Of a stretch of 64,000 bases of DNA, positions 1 to 13,762 are shown piece by piece; the stretch's first letter is position 1, and each line of letters opens with the position of its first letter. A program made the translations under genes and the position numbers. Origin of the DNA: Heliocidaris erythrogramma (lineage: Eukaryota; Echinodermata; Echinoidea; Camarodonta; Echinometridae); the NCBI GenBank assembly GCA_025617745.1, contig CM046871.1, forward strand, positions 29,776,433 through 29,840,432, given 5' to 3'. The notes beneath the pieces are model-generated. The model was given only the letters and a program-made list of their open reading frames with translations. It was not told where the DNA came from and searched no databases.

Positions 1-388
1 GCTAAGGCAATAAAACGCTTTATATACCTTACTTTAAGAATCTTTCCTAATCCTGTCATCTTATCGGTTGAAAGTGAGGTCGTGTTTTTAACCATGCCCG
101 CAAAAATGAACTATGCCCACGGGCATAGTTAAATTTTGCTGCGATCCCCATTGGTTTACGTGTAAAAAATTACTTTGTGCGAGCGCGGATACCATAATCG
201 CAGTGCGATTTGGTTGCTAAATTTATTTTACTTGCGACGAAGACCGGCAAACTATCTCGATTTATCTCCGATTGTTTAGTTTATTAACAGTTTGATGATG
301 ATTTTTAAATGTGAGAACCCCATGATTGGTAAGTCGCACATGTATTCTTTGACTCCTACCTGGCTTTGTTCGGTATATAAAATACATG

Positions 389-541
389 TTGACTGCTTCA
401 ATATTCGACAAACAGTTGTTTCTATGGGCTCTCGGGGACCTTACATCCTGCTGATGACCCCTCGGCGAACCTCGGGGTCATCAGCAGGATGTAAGGTCCC
501 CGAGAGCCTATATAAACAGCTATGCCTCTCATAGCAGTCAA
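389..541. repeat. Foldback hairpin with 35-bp perfect arms
   Basis: Perfect arms 427-461 and 474-508 with a 12-nt loop. The pairing continues imperfectly outward to ttgactgct (389-397) and agcagtcaa (533-541). It looks like a small foldback MITE; no target duplication could be fixed. Confidence 0.75.
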
Positions 542-545
542 TATA

Positions 546-1503
546 TCTATACTATAATTCGAAATTAATGAGACAGGGAACGAAAAAGAGAGAGGGGGGT
601 CACGCGCGCGTGCACACACACACGCACACACCCACACATTACCCACAGAGATGGAGAGAGAGAGAGAGGAAAATAATTTACAGGATGCAGAGAAGTGTTT
701 ATATTAGAAGAACAAGTTCAAGATAATATTCAATATGTTGGAATTAAGTCAAAACAATTATCGCATATGTGTAAAAATCTACATGATTAAGAAAATAAAT
801 ACTTTTGGTTCTCGTCGCGTCGGTGATTGTTCATTATTCCAGTATAATGAAATAAATGGGACATAATGATACTAATGTTCATCTTGGACCTGCCTCGATG
901 ATAGTATGAAAGCGTCTGGGAAAACACATTTTAGAATATAGGTTACCTTACAAGCCGCGACAGATTAAATGCCTTGTCAATTCACATAATTATCATACCT
1001 CCATCGTTCCAGATGAGACGGGTAGTAAATTTGATAATGTACGCATCAATCATACAGAGATCATACATCGGTGTCACATAATAGTCATGTGACATGATTT
1101 AATCTCACCCAGCTGGTGTAAAAAAGGGTTTGACGTGTAATCATCAGCAGAAGTAAAAGTGAAGAATGTTTTCGCGCTGTTCTTTCTTGTAACAGAACAT
1201 AACCTTAATATCGGATGAGGATTTATCAGTGGCGCGACTGATTTTTAAAAAATATTTTCGAATGAAATACTACTCCATGTTTAGAAATATGTTAATTTTA
1301 ATATATATGCGATAATATGTGTAATTAATTTACTTTTTCATTTTCGTTTAATTGAGAAGAGACCAATTCCCCCTATTTTTTGTGCTTAAAGCTCACATTA
1401 TTAGCTATGTTGGAAGTTGGATGTAAGCTTATAATTCAGATGAGCAGTTCCTAAGTAAACAATTTTCCATTGTAGTTTCAACAATTCAAATCCATATCAA
1501 TTG

Positions 1504-1535
<32 letters not shown>

Positions 1536-1550
1536 CGTGTGTGTGTTTAA
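546..1550. other. Intergenic, microsatellites only
   Basis: CA run about 611-637, GA run 650-668 and TA/TG run 1505-1548. Nothing else recognised. Confidence 0.6.
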
Positions 1551-1669
1551 CTGAATCCTAATCAACAAATACTGGTAGTATCTATTTGCCATGCTTACAT
1601 CTGCCCATGCACGTCAGCATTTACACGTGATGGTCAGCAAATATGTTTGGTTTGGTTTGGCGCCACGTA

Positions 1670-1830
1670 CCGTCTCTTCTATATCTCAGTCACACTGCCG
1701 AACCGACTTTCAAACCGACACCAATTTGATCACTTCTCGGCCATTCGCTGTAATGTATTTTGTTTGTTTGGCCTGTTGTCTGCCTGATGCCGGTCTCGTT
1801 GGTATGCCTGGGGTATAATGAGCCAGAAGC
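1670..1830. repeat. ccgac-rich dispersed repeat, copy 1
   Basis: Shares ctcggccatt...tgtaatg and cggtctcgttgg...ctggggt with 26080-26350; 3250-3520 is a third relative. Probably an old DNA element. Confidence 0.45.
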
Positions 1831-1975
1831 AGATGGCTCGATGCGTTTCTATTTTCGTCACCCAGTTTCTTTACAGTATCGTTATCGATGGGAACCACTC
1901 ATTCGTCAAATGTTTTCTCGTCTCACTGAGGGCCAACATGATGATGCGTGTAAAGTGTTCCATAATGTATGAGAA

Positions 1976-2141
1976 ATAGATATATTGATAGAAAGATAGA
2001 TGAATAGATATGTAGATTGTTAGAAATGTAGATAGATAGAGAGAGAGAGCGGGGTGAGAGGGGGAGATAGAGAGACTAGAGGAAAAAAAAAGAGAAGAGA
2101 GGGAGTGTGAGGGAGGAAGGGAGAGAGGGAGAGAAAGAGAG

Positions 2142-2174
<33 letters not shown>

Positions 2175-2182
2175 GGGGGGGG
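1976..2182. repeat. GATA/GA-rich tract ending in G22
   Basis: Grades from gata repeats to gaga repeats to a pure G run. Long antisense ORFs here come from the repeat. Confidence 0.9.
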
Positions 2183-3249
2183 CTTATGATGATTAGCATT
2201 TAGCAAGAAATTGTGTAGAGATGAAATGAAGGTAAAGTTCGAACAGGACATGGGGAAGGTTCTAAATTCGTGAATATAAGCTATGACCGGGGTAATAATG
2301 AAGCGCCAGGAGCGTCACAACGTGACGGACATGAGCGCTATACAAGAAGCCACCATTATTATTAATGAAGGACAGAATACATCAACGATTCGACAAACTA
2401 TAAAATGACCTCGAAAACAGACGGACGGGACAGCAAAACTTGACAGCTGTGTCCATCGTCCGTCATATCTCCCTGTTAATGTAATACATGTAACACCTTG
2501 ACGACCCATCAGCCTGATGAACTTCGACGAAAAATAAGGGCGATATTTATCGCGTGAGTGATTATGAGGAGGACGCAAATATCTCATTCACGCTGAGATA
2601 AGCTTGTGGAAAATATGATCATCCCTAGTTAGGAGCATTCATGTGTAATGAAATTGAATTCCAAGTTTACGAGACCATGATTTAGGGGTAAAAACAACGC
2701 ACATGCTATATATGAACTATGGAACCCGGAATACTATTTATGGGCGCTGGTATCATGGGGTGGAAGTTGGGATGGGGGGGGGGGGGGGGGGGGGCGCCGG
2801 TTTTGCTTGAACTTTTTGATGGATAATATGCGAATAAACAACGGAAACGATCAGAGGAGGGTTTTGGTGTCTTATCAATTTCTCTCTACTTATTTTTTCC
2901 GCCTCTCTCTCCTTTATATCCCACTTTCTATCTTGTATTTTTTTCCTTTCTTGGGGGGGGGGGGGGGGGGGGGGACATGCTTGTCCTGAGTGCCTACTGC
3001 CCCGTAGTTAATACGCCACTTTACTGGTGTATGTCAATGTTACGATATATTTTTGAGAACAGGCTTTTGTTACAGAAATCCTTTAGCCACTGTTTGTGAG
3101 TTACGAAGCATAGTCCTGTTTGTACCTCTGTTTTTAAATTTTTTATTGATGTAGGCCTACATAATAATTACTTAAACATCACGTGCAATTCAGCCCCGTA
3201 GCCCTCCGCGACATTGATTTCTTCTTGGAAATGAAGTGAATGTATTCAT

Positions 3250-3520
3250 TTACACGGCCAAACCGAGTTTGGGGTAATTTTTTGTTCAATCGGCCGTCGG
3301 TCTCATGGTCACGGTGGCATTCTCGTTTGTGTGGCTGGGGTATTAGTGTCTATATGATGTAGATATTCATACCACCGTCACACCATCAAGACCTACGTCA
3401 GACTGACAACAGGCCGAACAGAAAATTATATCATGAAGCTACATGATTATACTGCCACCGATGGCCAAGAATCGGTCGGTGTGGGGACGGTTTGGCGGTG
3501 TGACTGTGGCATTACTTCAC
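3250..3520. repeat. ccgac-rich dispersed repeat, copy 2
   Basis: ccaaaccgagtttggggtaa at the left and gacggtttggcggtgtgact at the right are partly inverse, so this may be a TIR element. Apart from this and G runs at 2776-2794 and 2954-2974, nothing was recognised in 2291-4422. Confidence 0.45.
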
Positions 3521-4422
3521 TTGCTTCAACATTAACATGACTAATGACGTATTGGAATGTTAAATAAACACATCATGACAATTACGTTGACATAGAGTGA
3601 CACATTCTCTTTAGCACCAGTTACCCATATATGTGACTACGGAGAAGCGGGATTTCATATAAATGACGTCATACACACATGATGGTACGGTTGGAAATTA
3701 AATTTGCAACGTGATAAAATTTCTTGCAGTGAATTCATCCACTTTGATGTTACTAGGTCTTGACAACATGCGGTGCGACGTTTCTAGATTATTTCCGAGG
3801 AACGCACGCGATCATTCTTCGACAGTGTCCAAGTTATATGAAAAGAAGACGACAGCTGAATAAAAAAAAAGCAATACTATATCAACAAGTTAATCTTTTA
3901 ATGGCGTTAGATGAGCTTCAGAATTTGTAAAGTGATAACATTGCGGTGAATCAGTCCACTTAATGTCATTACATTTTGACAACGTGTGAAGGACAAGTTC
4001 TAGGACATTTTCAGAGAAAGCACGCGAGCTATTCAATTTTTTAATAGACCAGTAGACGTTACCAAGAAAATAATAACGTTACCCAATTCAAACATCAAAT
4101 TTCATCAACGAGTTAATCTTTTCATGGTAGAAAAAAAAACAGCACGTAACAGAGTGAAATTTGCATTTCTCATGGGAAATCCCTCGAGGTAGATACCAGT
4201 TAGCGTGGACGACATGTCATAAGACATTTCGAGAACATTTTCATGAACACGTAAGCCCTCCGATTTATAAATAGATCAAGGAGTAATAGACATTACGAAA
4301 ACGGTAGTCCATTAAAAAAAGGCAAAATTATTGCATCAGACAGGATCGTCTTTTGATGACGCTATGAATTTTGTATTCACCTTTGAAAGTCTGTGAAGTT
4401 TCCACTCGTATTGAAACACTTA

Positions 4423-4617
4423 GGTCCGAATTCACAAACCATGGTTTAAACCCCCTCCTGGGGTTTTTAAGCGTACGTTCGCACGGAAGCCGATCCAATC
4501 ATATATTTTCTTTGAGCGCGCGCATAGGCAATGTGCGCTTATTTACGCTTATGTCAGTACGCTTACGGAGGTTTAAATCATGGTTTAGGTTTAAACCTCC
4601 TTTGTGAATTCGGGCCC
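4423..4617. mobile_element. Harbinger-like MITE (195 bp)
   Basis: TTA target duplications lie at 4420-4422 and 4618-4620. The ends ggtccgaattcacaaa and tttgtgaattcgggccc are inverted repeats. A second internal pair (catggtttaaa) strengthens the hairpin. The 3-bp target suggests PIF/Harbinger. Confidence 0.75.
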
Positions 4618-5157
4618 TTAATGTAACATTCAATCGCCACTTTCGTAATTTTAGTTGTGCTTGAGAAAAGTTAATACTTTTGCAGCTAAAATGAATCATA
4701 CTGTTTTATGCAAGTAATGTCTTCATCACAAAAGGCAGCATGTTATGTCTTAGTAATGATAGGAAAATGGCAATTTTGAAAATAAACCCTGTTTTTTTGC
4801 AAGCTGCAATACAAAATATGCCAACTTCTCTGAGTAATTCAGTTGGGACATTCATTTAATGTTAGAGCCTTCATTGTTTTGTTATAAATTTCTTATAAAA
4901 ATGCCATGCATATAGGAAGTGTATTTAACGATTAAAAAATTGTGGTATCAATGATGGGTCTTCACGCAAAATGGGGTGCTACGTGTATGTATAACTGTTG
5001 GTTTGTAGCTTCACGGTATAACGAATTAGGCTTAGAACAGCCAACATGGTCAAGCATTAAATCTTCGTAAGCATAGAAAAACGTGCTGAAGATTCCGGGC
5101 ACTCTATGATTATACTTAAAAAAAAATTGTGAGAAATTCAGGATATTTCCAAATTAA

Positions 5158-5694
5158 AGGGAAAGTCCACCCTGATATTACGTTGGTTTTAAGATAAGCA
5201 GAAAAATTAAAAAATCGAATCAGCGAAAGTTTGAGCAAAAGTCATGAAGTTTTGAAGTTGTAATCAATCAAACACAAATTGACAATTCCGTGACGTACCT
5301 TGTCAGCTCCTCTCCCATTCACCCGGTATACCCAAAATATCATTAATTTCCATTTTCTCTAAATAAAATATAATAAATAAAATATTAAATCATATACGCA
5401 GCTTAGATATGATCATTGCTTATAATGTTTTAACACAAAACCTGTATGAAACAAATATATTCCTTCATCAAAATATAAGAAAATGAAAATTTACAAAATT
5501 TTCTCACTGAAGAAATGGGAGAGAAGCTCCCAAGATACGTCACATAGTTGCCAATCTGTGTTTATTTGATTACAACTTCAAACATGCATAACTTTTTAGT
5601 TTCTTGTCGGATTTTGCCTAAACTTTCACTAATCTTCTTCTCTAATTTTTCTTCTTTTATTCCAATAAGCTTAATGCCAGGATGGACTTTCCCT
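5158..5694. mobile_element. Long-TIR MITE with TTAA target (537 bp)
   Basis: TTAA at 5154-5157 and 5695-5698. The ends agggaaagtccaccctg and its imperfect complement open an inverted repeat that continues with decay for about 150 bp on each side. Non-autonomous; a different family from the 327-bp MITE although both begin AGGGA. Confidence 0.85.
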
Positions 5695-5698
5695 TTAA

Positions 5699-6780
5699 CC
5701 CTTTCAGGACAGGAATTATTCAAGGGCTAAATTGATCACATTTCATCCTTCAAATTGGCAACAATAATATTTTTCTTTTAGTGCTACATGGTTCTAATAA
5801 GGTGTAACGTCTTTGAGAACAACATGGTTAGGAATTTTGTGGAAAAGTTTTAAAAATTGCCAATTTTTATAAAAAGCAATGATTTTGAATCTCTCAATGC
5901 ATTGCCAATTTCAGGATTTTAAAGCTTAATCTCTTTTTATAAATTCCTGGCATCAACGCAATTATGGTCATGCAACCAAAAAAAAAAATTAAAAAATTGC
6001 TCTTTCTACTCATGCATCTGGTATATTTTGTATAGCTCAGAATCAAAAGGGATTGAGCCAAACCACAAAATGTGGTAAAAGAGTTAAATCTCAGTTTCTA
6101 TACTGTTTTACTTATCTGACGCCTGTAAGGCTCGCTTTCCATTTCCCTGGTTAAACTAAGTAGAGGAATTAGCGAAAGGAAACCAAGTTGCCTTGGAAAC
6201 CTGTCATGTGATCCCGTCGCCCTATCTCATAAATCTTTCATGATCCCTTCACGCTTCGCTGAAGACATCTTCATGACCTTGCGAAAATTAGACATGCTTT
6301 GGGGTTTTATATTTTGCCAAAGTTTAGGAGTATAAATGGTTTTGATTGGAACAAAATGATTCCTGGCTATATGACAAATCGTATTGTTATTAACTTTGCG
6401 TATCAAGCTAAAATATGATTGATAGAAATTAAATCTTGCAGATAATACAAATCACGAAATGTATTTTTCATTTTTCCGTGACTCAATTCATTCAGTTTAA
6501 TATTTTTCTTGTTAAAAATTCCAATAATTTGTACGGAGTAGAGATGTCGCTGTATGGCGCTCCATAAATCAGTTTAGAAAATGATTAAAACCAGGTTTTT
6601 AGCTTAATAATTAACAGTCTGCCTTCTACGAGAACATCTTGAATATCTGAAATTTACGTTGCACCCTCGGTTATTTGAGCTGAAGACAGGTGAGCTTTTT
6701 CCCAGATCTCTATAATCCCAACGGATTATTATTTCAGAACTTGATACTGGCGAAAGGGGACAATCGCGGCATTAGTTACT
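5699..6780. other. Intergenic, no recognisable feature
   Basis: AT-rich with short A/T runs; no coding signature, RNA gene or paired ends. The same holds for 4621-5153. Confidence 0.55.
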
Positions 6781-6939
6781 TCCTAAGGGTTTTGGAGCGT
6801 GTGAAAGTTAATTAAGACGAAAATAAGGCACCGATTAGAACAAAATAGTGAAGTATCTCCCTCGGTAATGGAGCACCGAGGGCACCAAAAGTGACATGTC
6901 AATGACAAATTGTTATGTATATAGGCAGAGTGACTTGGG

Positions 6940-7120
6940 CAGAAGCAGACAAAAAAAAAAGAAGAGAAACGTGGAGAGATTGGGAGAGAGCAAGGAGCCT
7001 TCTTGGTCAGAGGGAGCAAATACAGAGATGCATGGTATGGGGAGAGGGAGAGAGAGATAGAGAGAGAGAGAGGGGGGGGGGGGAAGAGGGAGAGAGAGAG
7101 AGAGCGGGGGGGGGGGGGAT
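6940..7120. repeat. GA-rich tract with two G runs
   Basis: Purine-only stretches of GAGAGA with G10-13 runs at about 7072 and 7106. Confidence 0.85.
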
Positions 7121-7147
7121 ATGTTACATGCGTATGTGACATCAACA

Positions 7148-7290
7148 AAACTCAGTCATAAATTTTGATACAAATGTATTTCCAGTCATATTTGGAATGA
7201 TATGAGGGCATTTTTAGAGCAAAATTCGGTCATAAATTTTGACACAAATGTATTTCCAGTGCATATTTCGAATGATTATATGAGGGCAAT
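7148..7290. repeat. Local tandem duplication (about 75 bp, two copies)
   Basis: cagtcataaattttgataca... and cggtcataaattttgacaca... followed by tgtatttccagt and atatgagggca in both. Related sequence recurs near 8770 and 9370. Confidence 0.75.
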
Positions 7291-7539
7291 CCTTTTTTCG
7301 CATGAGATTTCTGCCATGATATCCTTCCTTATAGAAATAAAAAGAACTAGATGCTCACAGGTTTTTTTTAAAGACTATTATGAATCTTACTTCAATTTGG
7401 AGCCTATAAATTAACTCAAAAGCGTAGCTTTCTCCTCGATCAGGCTCCTCCATATTCACTTTTATTCTATCCCAGTCTTTTCGATTAATAATGCATGCAA
7501 ACGTATAGATATGAGGTACTCAGTCACCTTCGTTTATTT

Positions 7540-7645
7540 TATCTGACAATAGATTTCATGTTTGTTTGTACCATTTATATTGTTTATGTTAAACTGTAAA
7601 AGCACTGTAAATGTGAAATATGAAAAAATAAACTGAAACTGAAGT
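7540..7645 (+). mobile_element. Possible LINE 3' tail
   Basis: tatgttaaactgtaaaagca followed by aaaaataaactgaaactgaa resembles a non-LTR element end; no coding part. The rest of 7291-8576 shows nothing. Confidence 0.35.
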
Positions 7646-8764
7646 TATTTTTAGGCTTTACCTGAACACTTACCTCTCTTCAACATGTTTAATGAAATTA
7701 GGCATAGGTCTTGAATTGGTAAATGGAGATCAACCTCCAGAAAATGTTTTGATTTATTACCACAAGATATTTTGACAGTCACACCACTCATAAAAAATTG
7801 TTTATATGATAACTCTGAAAACGGCCACATGATTTCTTTCAATTTAGCCTTAAAGTCACAGTTTTCGAGGACAATTTTTTTCTTCCCATGAATCCAAGCA
7901 ATTACAATGATTTTATAAACCTCAAATTGAAAATTATGATAAAAGAGTGATACTTAAAAAAAAGAAGAGAACATAAATAGCAACATAATCATATATTTAT
8001 ATAAGAATGATGGAGATAAAGAGATCGGCCCTGGATCTGTGGATCAGACTTGTCGAATGTTTCGGCTTATATTTTGACACGATAGAGTCGGGAGATTTGC
8101 CTGGGTACGTGATGAAAGAGCAGGCATGTAACGTTATCGACCAACATGGTTACACTGACCAAGGAGGTACTACGTAAAGACGGTAGAGTTGATAAAGTTA
8201 TCCAAATGCAAACTGACTTAAAACTATGTTAAAATGGTGTCGTTGCTTCTCATTTCCAAGGTTTAGTCAGTGATTCTGTAATTTGATTTTTATTTGCATA
8301 ATTATATCTTGATGATATTGATATTGTCGTTTTGTCAGTTTACTTTCAATGAAAACGAAAAAAAGGAAGGTGTCTTGTTTTAACCTTTAAACGATGAGAT
8401 GGTGCCTTAACATAAAAGGTTAAGAGTCTGAATGTGACGAAGTAGGACCGAAAACGAAACTGACATGTGTATGGTGGATGTTTAGACAGGGCCGACGCAC
8501 AAAGGCGATAAAGTTATATCAGAAGAGATCTACCTGAACTTTCCCACGAAAGGAAGAGGAAAATTAGGCGTGAGCATTAAAGATAAAGTTGAGTTCTGCT
8601 CATGCGATTACGTTGTGAGAGAAACCGCCTCAAAGCTATTGGGAAAGGTTGATCATGTCTATATAAAAATGGGTGTATACTATAGGTTTTTGGAATCATC
8701 AAAGTGATAAGAAATTGACCCAGTCTCGCTGAAATGCAAATGCACTGCACACATAAATGGATAA

Positions 8765-9390
8765 AATGGGACTGCATGATGAGGGCATTTGAAGAGCAAT
8801 CCTTTTCAGGGGACATTTCTACTATGATGTTCTTCCAGACTGATATAAAAGAAATGAGAAAGCTCACAAATTTTATTTTCAGTTCCCAGAACTCAATCTT
8901 CTATTTAACTCAACTCATAAGTGCCATAGAAGAACTTAAGATGTACTTGAAATTCATCCAAATATAAACAAGACAGGAGCTAACAATCAGCATTTTATTT
9001 ATGGCTAACATGCAACAAAAAAGACTACGAGCGAGCCATTTGAAGTATTCATGAAAGTGTTTTCACTTTTGCCAGCAATGCATCTTAAGTGGTTAAAAGG
9101 AAGAAATGCATTAAACTTTGATAATTACAAAACACTTCGGTAATGAGCAGCACGGAAAGGAGGAGATGATCATGATGATGAAGAACACGAATAGGAAATC
9201 GTAAACAGAAATACGAGATGAGATCGGACAAAGTGATAAAGAAAATTAGGCCACAGATTGAGTTCTGGGAAGGTGAAAAATAATTTGTGATCTTTCTCAT
9301 TCCTTTTATGTCACTTTGGAAGAACATCATAGCAGAAATGTCCCCTGAAAAAAGATTGCTCTTCAAAAAGCCCTCATGCTCGAAATATGA
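8765..9390. repeat. Inverted pair of a dispersed repeat
   Basis: 8775-8905 (gagggcatttgaagagcaat to cagaactcaatct) is inverted at about 9255-9385. A weaker third copy follows 7275. Spacer about 350 bp. No coding sense. Confidence 0.75.
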
Positions 9391-9477
9391 TGAGAAATGT
9401 CATGAATGTGATGAAGATAACGTGGAAGTTTCTTGAATTTCTTAAAGTATATCTCATCAGATCTGTTACACATTTTG

Positions 9478-9690
9478 AAGGAGGTCTCATACATCATTGA
9501 GGCCTATATCTTAGGGGAAAGAGATTCATAACAATTATGTCAAAAATAAACGGAGCGCATACTCTATGCCAAGAACGCCTGAAAGGACTTGCCATGCATG
9601 CATGCTAGTGACAGAGTGATCGAGTAGAAATATCTAACATATTGTTGTAAGAGTTTCATATTCAGATCTGGCTCTATCAGTCTGCATAAT
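9478..9690. repeat. Dispersed repeat, inverted partner at 14662-14862
   Basis: ggaaagagattcataacaat and gacttgccatgc recur in reverse 5 kb away with about 20% difference. Family unknown. Confidence 0.65.
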
Positions 9691-9699
9691 TACAGTTGA

Positions 9700-10790
9700 G
9701 AACAGAACGATTGTAGTTAAATATATCAAAACTATTTGTCGAGGTCAGAAAATATGCATTCAGCACTCCTCATGATTAATGTGCACGAATAAAGCGCCCC
9801 TGGTTTGGTGGGGACATGTCGCCAGGTTCATTCCACTGGATAGCTGTATGTGAAACACAACTTTCCCTTCATGACATCTTCCCATGGAGTAAAAAAAAAT
9901 GGCGGCGGCTAACAGGGTGTGGCCAAGACGGTCACAGACGGAAACGATCCAAGAGGATGAGCAACGTGTCACGTGACATCTAAGCCGGCATCATTATCTC
10001 AGAGAAGCGCTAACACAGGGCTTTTGACATGCACTTATTTGCACCAAGCACTCACCAAGATCAATAACAGTCGAATGTTTAGGCTGTCTTTAGTCACGTG
10101 GAAAGTTGTTTATCCCTCGTGTGCATACCCCCTTTTCCATGCCGAATGAGTACATTTCATGGATACGACACGTAATGTGAAGGAAACAGTGATGTTATCA
10201 ACTTGTATAAATAAAGAGGAAATTAAGTATTAAATTAAGTATTAGAAGAGAATGAGATTATTTTTCAACGACGATGCGATTCTATTCAGTTGTCAGATTT
10301 TCATTTGATTTATCGGTCACGTCACTCATTCAATATCAGAATAGCGCGGTCCGGTTACAGTTTCTCTTCCGCAAACGGATATATCAAGATTACCAGGGGT
10401 TTTATATGAATATCAATTTTTAGGCAGCACGATATTCTTGCATGTGACACGATAGGGGTATTAAAATTGTTTCTGCGATTATAATACATGTATGAATTAA
10501 TAGGCCACAAATGTAGCACTCTCTGGGCTTCAGAACGAAAGCCTTCTGGGGCGTCGCGTCGAATAAGATTTACATATTTGAAACAAATAGAAGAATAATG
10601 TTAACACATTTGAAACAAGAAAAAGAAGAAGGAAACGAAGTGTTAGTTAAAACAAAAAGTTAGGTATACAACAGGGACAATAAGGTTTACATATATTTTA
10701 AAGAGGGGCACAGCGTACGGAATTTTAGGAATAGGGGAGTTTGGGGGCTCGTGGCCTCAAGGGATAAACAAGGTACGGAACGAAAGAAAA
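9700..10790. other. Intergenic, no recognisable feature
   Basis: AT-rich and unique-looking; no coding signal. Confidence 0.55.
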
Positions 10791-10890
10791 GGAGGGAGAG
10801 AGGGTGATAGGGAGAGAGAGAGAGAGGGAGACACGTGTGGAGAGGTGGTGAAAGAAAGGGAGGGAGAGAGAGAGAGAGAGAGAGAGAGAA
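10790..10890. repeat. (GA)n tract
   Basis: Interrupted gagaga next to the 327-bp MITE at 10938. Confidence 0.85.
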
Positions 10891-10937
10891 ATGTTGTCAA
10901 ATCATATCGTCATCTCCGCATTTATTTGTATGATTAA

Positions 10938-11264
10938 AGGGAGTGGCAAGTCGTAATCCATGGGCCTGACCAGTTGGCCTGACTCGGGGAAATTCGGATA
11001 CAATCAGGTCCAATCGTGCGCTACCGAAGGAATGTTATTGCCGGATTCCTCGCGCGATCGTTAACTCGAATCCCTCCATACGCAACCGACCAATGAGATT
11101 CAAATACTGGAATAAAGAACGCGCGATCTTGTTTACTCAAATTTGGGTCAATGTGCGAACTTTTATTAGCTGCGCACGATAAATTGAAGTCGCTTTGAAC
11201 TTTGATCCAGAGAAAGGAGCAGTTAACTGTAAAAGCGCCCATAGATTGCGACTTGTCGCTCCCT
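10938..11264. mobile_element. piggyBac-type MITE (327 bp), copy 1
   Basis: TTAA lies at 10934-10937 and 11265-11268. Terminal inverted repeats of about 27 bp, starting agggagtggcaagtcgtaat, differ at only a few positions between the ends. No transposase; ORFs inside are shadows. Confidence 0.88.
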
Positions 11265-11792
11265 TTAAACTGCAGGGAAATCCCCTTTACAATTACGATG
11301 CATTCATAATACATCATATCCAATTTAAATCGGAAGTAATATTTCACTTAAGAGCCGTGGTTACTGTCATTAACCACAACAAGCGGATCCAGGATAGGGC
11401 CGTTCCGGCAACCCCCCCCCCCCCCCCCCCCCCCCCCCAGGCATCCCTCAATTTTGTTTTCTTTTTAATATAAGCAGTATAATGAACATAGCATGCGTCG
11501 AAATCCATGACATTTGCTATACTTATTTTAATCACTTTCTCAGTCCCTTTACCGTTGGCATACGGCCACTGACACACCTTGGGCATTTACACCCTACCCC
11601 CGTTTATCAGTTTCCTGATACGCCACTCGCCCTCGTCACTCTGACAATGAAATCAAAAAATTAAGACTTTGATACAGGAAAATCGCACTTCAAACTTGAA
11701 GTGAGAAGATAGTGTATGAATGCCTGCAAAATGAATATCATAATATTAAATTGAAGCAAAAACGCGACTCCATTCATTTCCTCGTTTTTATA

Positions 11793-11880
11793 ATAATAAT
11801 AATAGTGGCTACTTGTATAGCGCGCAGGTCCGCCTTTCGACGCTCATGGCGCTGTATAGATAGGTATATATTATTATGAA
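11793..11880. repeat. (AAT)n-gcgc dispersed repeat
   Basis: taataataatagtggctact then tgtatagcgcgcagg and atggcgctgtata, the same layout as 22846-22975. Confidence 0.6.
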
Positions 11881-13431
11881 TTACCCACGAGCGTGGTGAA
11901 AAATGATATTGCCGTAATAATAATACGTAATAAAACTTTTTTGATATTCCGTGTTATTTTTTTCTTCATATCGTTCTTATCGTAATTACATCAACATTTC
12001 AGATTGATTGGCATCAAACTAAAAACTGCCAAACAATTGTACACTTAGGCATGAAACATGGCAATATAATACATCGTGAATAATATTAACAAGGGCCTTT
12101 CAATTCGTTGATTGCTTCTTCTAGATCGAAAAAATACTGCCAGGAGCTTCAACAAATATTGTTTCGATAGCATTGTCCCGTCCATTGAGGGGGGGGGGGG
12201 GGGGACCGGCTTCATGGAGGGGGAAGGGGTGCTAGGGTCTTACTGCAAAGAGCGATGAGACTAATCAAGAAAGATCGTGGAGGGGTCGGTTTCTCACCTT
12301 CCCTTTCGTTCTCTCTCGATCTCTCTTTCTCTTACCTTTACCCTTTCAATGATGGGGGGGGGGGGGTGGGGGAGTTGCCCCCATTTCTACGCCATTTTCT
12401 CTGAGAATATTTTATGACCAAATTTTACCGTCTTATAATAGAATAGGAGGAACACTCCTTCAAATAATTCGTCTCTCAACAAAAAACAAAGTTATCATGC
12501 TTACTATGGGAACAGACGATACTTCTAGTATCAATAGGGAGAGCTTTCCGAATATACAATTTTGAAAGCCACAAAAGGCACAAGTCAGTTCAGTCCTCTC
12601 TTGGGCGATTTAATTTTGTATCGCGGAGAGTGAATCCCCGATTAATTTTGTTTGCTCCCATCACTTCCTACACACCAACAGACGTCTGTGATTTCAGTTT
12701 CAGTTTCAAGTTGTAGGAAATAGGTCAATATATTCGAATTATTAATCAAATTATGCTACTGCAATACTACCCTGATAATAATATAAAATGATTAGGCCTA
12801 TCATCAAATTTAAAAAAGGACATAATCATGAAAGCATCAAACCATTACTGAATGTAACACAGACAAATAGTGTGTGTTTTATAAAGGACGACATCATTAT
12901 TTCGCTCGAGAACCCTCAATATTGATTTCTGTCAATAAGGACATAATCATTATTGATTTATGTACCAAGTGTACTGTGATAGGAACTCCCTTTTCGCGGG
13001 TGCAGTATTCGCGTTCAATGCTGAGCCAATGTTTGAATAGAGATCATTTAGACAGAGAGCGCACGCTTACGTCGTCGCATTTTCCATGACAAAACATTTT
13101 ACAGTGACACTCGCAAATTCGGACCCATCGAGCTGCAGAAGCGTGTTACTTGGTTTTCTCTGTACGTGTGGCGGAGTATTGTCATGATTGTTGATATTGA
13201 GATCCACCCATGTCTATCTGCTGAAAATAATTTGATTGTGTACTATGTGAATTAGTACAAGGAAGTCACCCGTCGGAACAAACAAGGTCAGATTGAGGAC
13301 GCTGCCAGAGACTTTTTGCCCAGTGTATAAGGGTATGTTTGTGTTTGTCTGCCACGAGTTCCATATTTCATTTCGTCTTAGTTGATGTGGTACATAAATT
13401 GATACAAAATCGTTAAACTGCTTCTGCTTTT
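11881..13431. other. Intergenic, poly-G only
   Basis: G runs at about 12188 and 12356; otherwise nothing. (A C28-like run lies earlier, at 11411-11438.). Confidence 0.5.
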
Positions 13432-13472
13432 ACTCTACCACTACTACTATACTACTACTACTACTACTACAT

Positions 13473-13535
<63 letters not shown>

Positions 13536-13554
13536 ACTACTAACTACTACTACA

Positions 13555-13600
<46 letters not shown>

Positions 13601-13698
13601 TACTACTACTACTACTATACTACTACTATAGTATACTACTACTATACTACGACTACTACTACTATAGTATACTACTACTACTACTACTACTACTACTG

Positions 13699-13762
<64 letters not shown>

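Noticed and set aside
11021-11347. 108-codon minus-strand frame and its twin at 18952-19245
   Set aside because: Both are the 327-bp MITE read through; the shared peptide reflects the shared element.
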